Assembly: GCA_900540635.1 (NCBI GenBank)
Contig: UQGU01000038.1
Location: forward strand, 1-23,289
Source: an uncultured Eubacteriales bacterium
GTDB taxonomy: Bacteria > Bacillota > Clostridia > Oscillospirales > Oscillospiraceae
Direction of reading: 5' to 3'
DNA length: 23,289 bases
The notes under the pieces: generated by a model
What the model was told of the DNA's origin: nothing
Seen by the model: the letters and a program-made list of their open reading frames with translations, nothing else
Database searches by the model: none
Part shown: positions 22,224-23,289 of the stretch, in pieces
How positions within the stretch are numbered: the first letter of the stretch is position 1
Layout: every line of letters begins with the position of its first letter
Position numbers and translations under genes: made by a program

Positions 22224-23289
22224 ATGGTTTATCGAGTATACGTAGAAAAGAAGGCGGGCCAGACCCACGAGGCAGACAGCCTGCTGCGGGAGATTCAGGA
22301 CTTTTTGGGTATCCACAGCCTGACGGGGCTGCGGGTGGTAAACCGCTATGATGCAGAGAATATCGACAAGGCTCTCTTCGATTCCGCGGTAAACACCGTT
22401 TTTTCTGAGCCCCAGGTGGATAATGTAAGCTATGAGGTGCCTGTGGGGGATGTGGTCTTTGCGGTAGAACCCCTGCCCGGCCAGTATGACCAGCGGGCGG
22501 ACTCTGCGGCCCAGTGCATCCAGATCATCTCCCAGGGCAACCGACCCACCATTCGCACCGCCAAGGTCTATGTTCTGTCCGGTGAGGTCAGCGCGGAAGA
22601 GCTTGCCGCCATTAAGAAATACGTCATCAACGCAGTGGAAAGCCGGGAAGCTTCTCTGGATATGCCGGAGACCCTGGCCATTGCCTACGCAACGCCTACC
22701 ACCGTTGCCACGGTGGAGGGCTTCATCTCCATGGACGAAGCGGCCCTTTCCGCACTGCTGGACAAGCTGGGCCTTGCCATGGACTTGGATGATCTGAAAT
22801 TCCTTCAGGCTTATTTCCGGGATGAGGAAAAGCGGGATCCCACCATTACGGAGATTCGGGTGGTGGATACCTATTGGTCTGACCATTGCCGCCATACCAC
22901 CTTCTCGACCCACTTGGACAAGATCGTCATCCATGATCCGGAGGTTCAGGCCGCCTATGAGGAATACCTCTCTGCCCGTGTGGCAGTCTACGGGGAGGAA
23001 AAGGCGGCCGCCCGTCCCCAGACTCTGATGGACATCGCCACCATCGGCGCAAAGTACCTGAAAAAGCAGGGTAAGCTGCCGGAGCTGGACGAGAGCGAGG
23101 AGATCAACGCCTGCTCCATCCATGTGACGGCCACCGTCAACGGGGAGGATCAGGACTGGCTGCTGATGTTCAAGAATGAGACCCACAACCATCCCACGGA
23201 GATCGAGCCCTTCGGCGGCGCGGCTACCTGCATTGGCGGCTGCATCCGGGACCCCCTGTCCGGCCGTGCCTATGTGCACCAGGCCATGC
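22224..23289 (+). CDS. purL: Phosphoribosylformylglycinamidine synthase (3' partial)
   Basis: The frame is open from the ATG at 22224 to the window end, 355 codons, so the C-terminal part is missing. The protein has an N-terminal extension (residues ~1-200, MVYRVYVEKKAGQTHEA onward) before the catalytic segments TYWSDHCRHTTF and FKNETHNHPTEIEPFGGAAT. This is the layout of a long PurL with an N-terminal PurS-like region. The missing part would probably include a fused glutaminase (PurQ), as in clostridial long PurL (inference). It makes FGAM from FGAR and glutamine, step 4. GGAGG lies about 10 bases before the ATG, and the gene is close to purD. Confidence 0.95.
   Translation, partial: MVYRVYVEKKAGQTHEADSLLREIQDFLGIHSLTGLRVVNRYDAENIDKALFDSAVNTVFSEPQVDNVSYEVPVGDVVFAVEPLPGQYDQRADSAAQCIQIISQGNRPTIRTAKVYVLSGEVSAEELAAIKKYVINAVESREASLDMPETLAIAYATPTTVATVEGFISMDEAALSALLDKLGLAMDLDDLKFLQAYFRDEEKRDPTITEIRVVDTYWSDHCRHTTFSTHLDKIVIHDPEVQAAYEEYLSARVAVYGEEKAAARPQTLMDIATIGAKYLKKQGKLPELDESEEINACSIHVTATVNGEDQDWLLMFKNETHNHPTEIEPFGGAATCIGGCIRDPLSGRAYVHQAM

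Noticed and set aside
20868..23279. 803-residue minus-strand open frame opposite purD and purL
   Set aside because: It is a shadow of GC-rich, strongly biased coding sequence on the other strand; it has no ribosome site and its translation shows low-complexity His/Gly-rich composition.

Overview
The window looks like a chromosome segment of a fairly GC-rich, low-G+C-phylum Firmicute, most likely a gut Clostridia of the Oscillospiraceae/Ruminococcaceae type. The clues are strong AGGAGG Shine-Dalgarno sites, sigma-A promoters with 16-18 base spacers, preQ1-I and ZTP riboswitches, a YerC/TrpR-like regulator, a purine operon that splits PurH into PurO plus a stand-alone AICAR formyltransferase, and an interspersed repeat of a kind I recall from gut Clostridia. 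The genus assignment is inference.

Bases 1-4740 are an accessory island of six plus-strand genes: a macro-domain/HTH protein (5' truncated by the window edge), an Nmad3-like protein, an HhH-GPD DNA-glycosylase-like protein, a von Willebrand A protein, an ADP-ribosylglycohydrolase (DraG type) and a GIY-YIG nuclease-like protein. The first three form one tight operon. The vWA and DraG genes are spaced 4 bases apart. The GIY-YIG gene may have its own promoter. ADP-ribose handling (macro, DraG) combined with nucleic-acid modification, excision and cleavage (Nmad3, HhH, GIY-YIG) makes this the best candidate for an undescribed system here. The Nmad3 and HhH genes are clearly more AT-rich than the flanking macro, vWA and DraG genes.

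Bases 4741-7105 hold a bidirectional terminator, then minus-strand genes for a YerC-like repressor, a polar amino-acid ABC permease and its lipoprotein binding protein. No ATPase gene accompanies them. A divergent plus-strand coiled-coil lipoprotein follows (7106-7960).

Bases 8194-14148 are housekeeping: trmL-pgk (overlapping), tpiA, tsaC/sua5-coaE (overlapping) and an M18 aminopeptidase. A long imperfect inverted repeat of about 175 bases lies between pgk and tpiA.

Bases 14188-14902 are a promoter, preQ1-I riboswitch, terminator and the queuosine-precursor transporter gene queT. From 15009 to the end is a purine biosynthesis operon behind a ZTP riboswitch: purE, purF, purM, purN, purO, an AICAR formyltransferase-only gene, a MITE-like element, purD and the start of purL. 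PurF lacks the N-terminal cysteine expected for its glutaminase. No tRNA, rRNA or CRISPR array was seen. The non-coding stretches of about 300 bases or more are 4741-5041, 6799-7105 and 7961-8280; each has its own entry.
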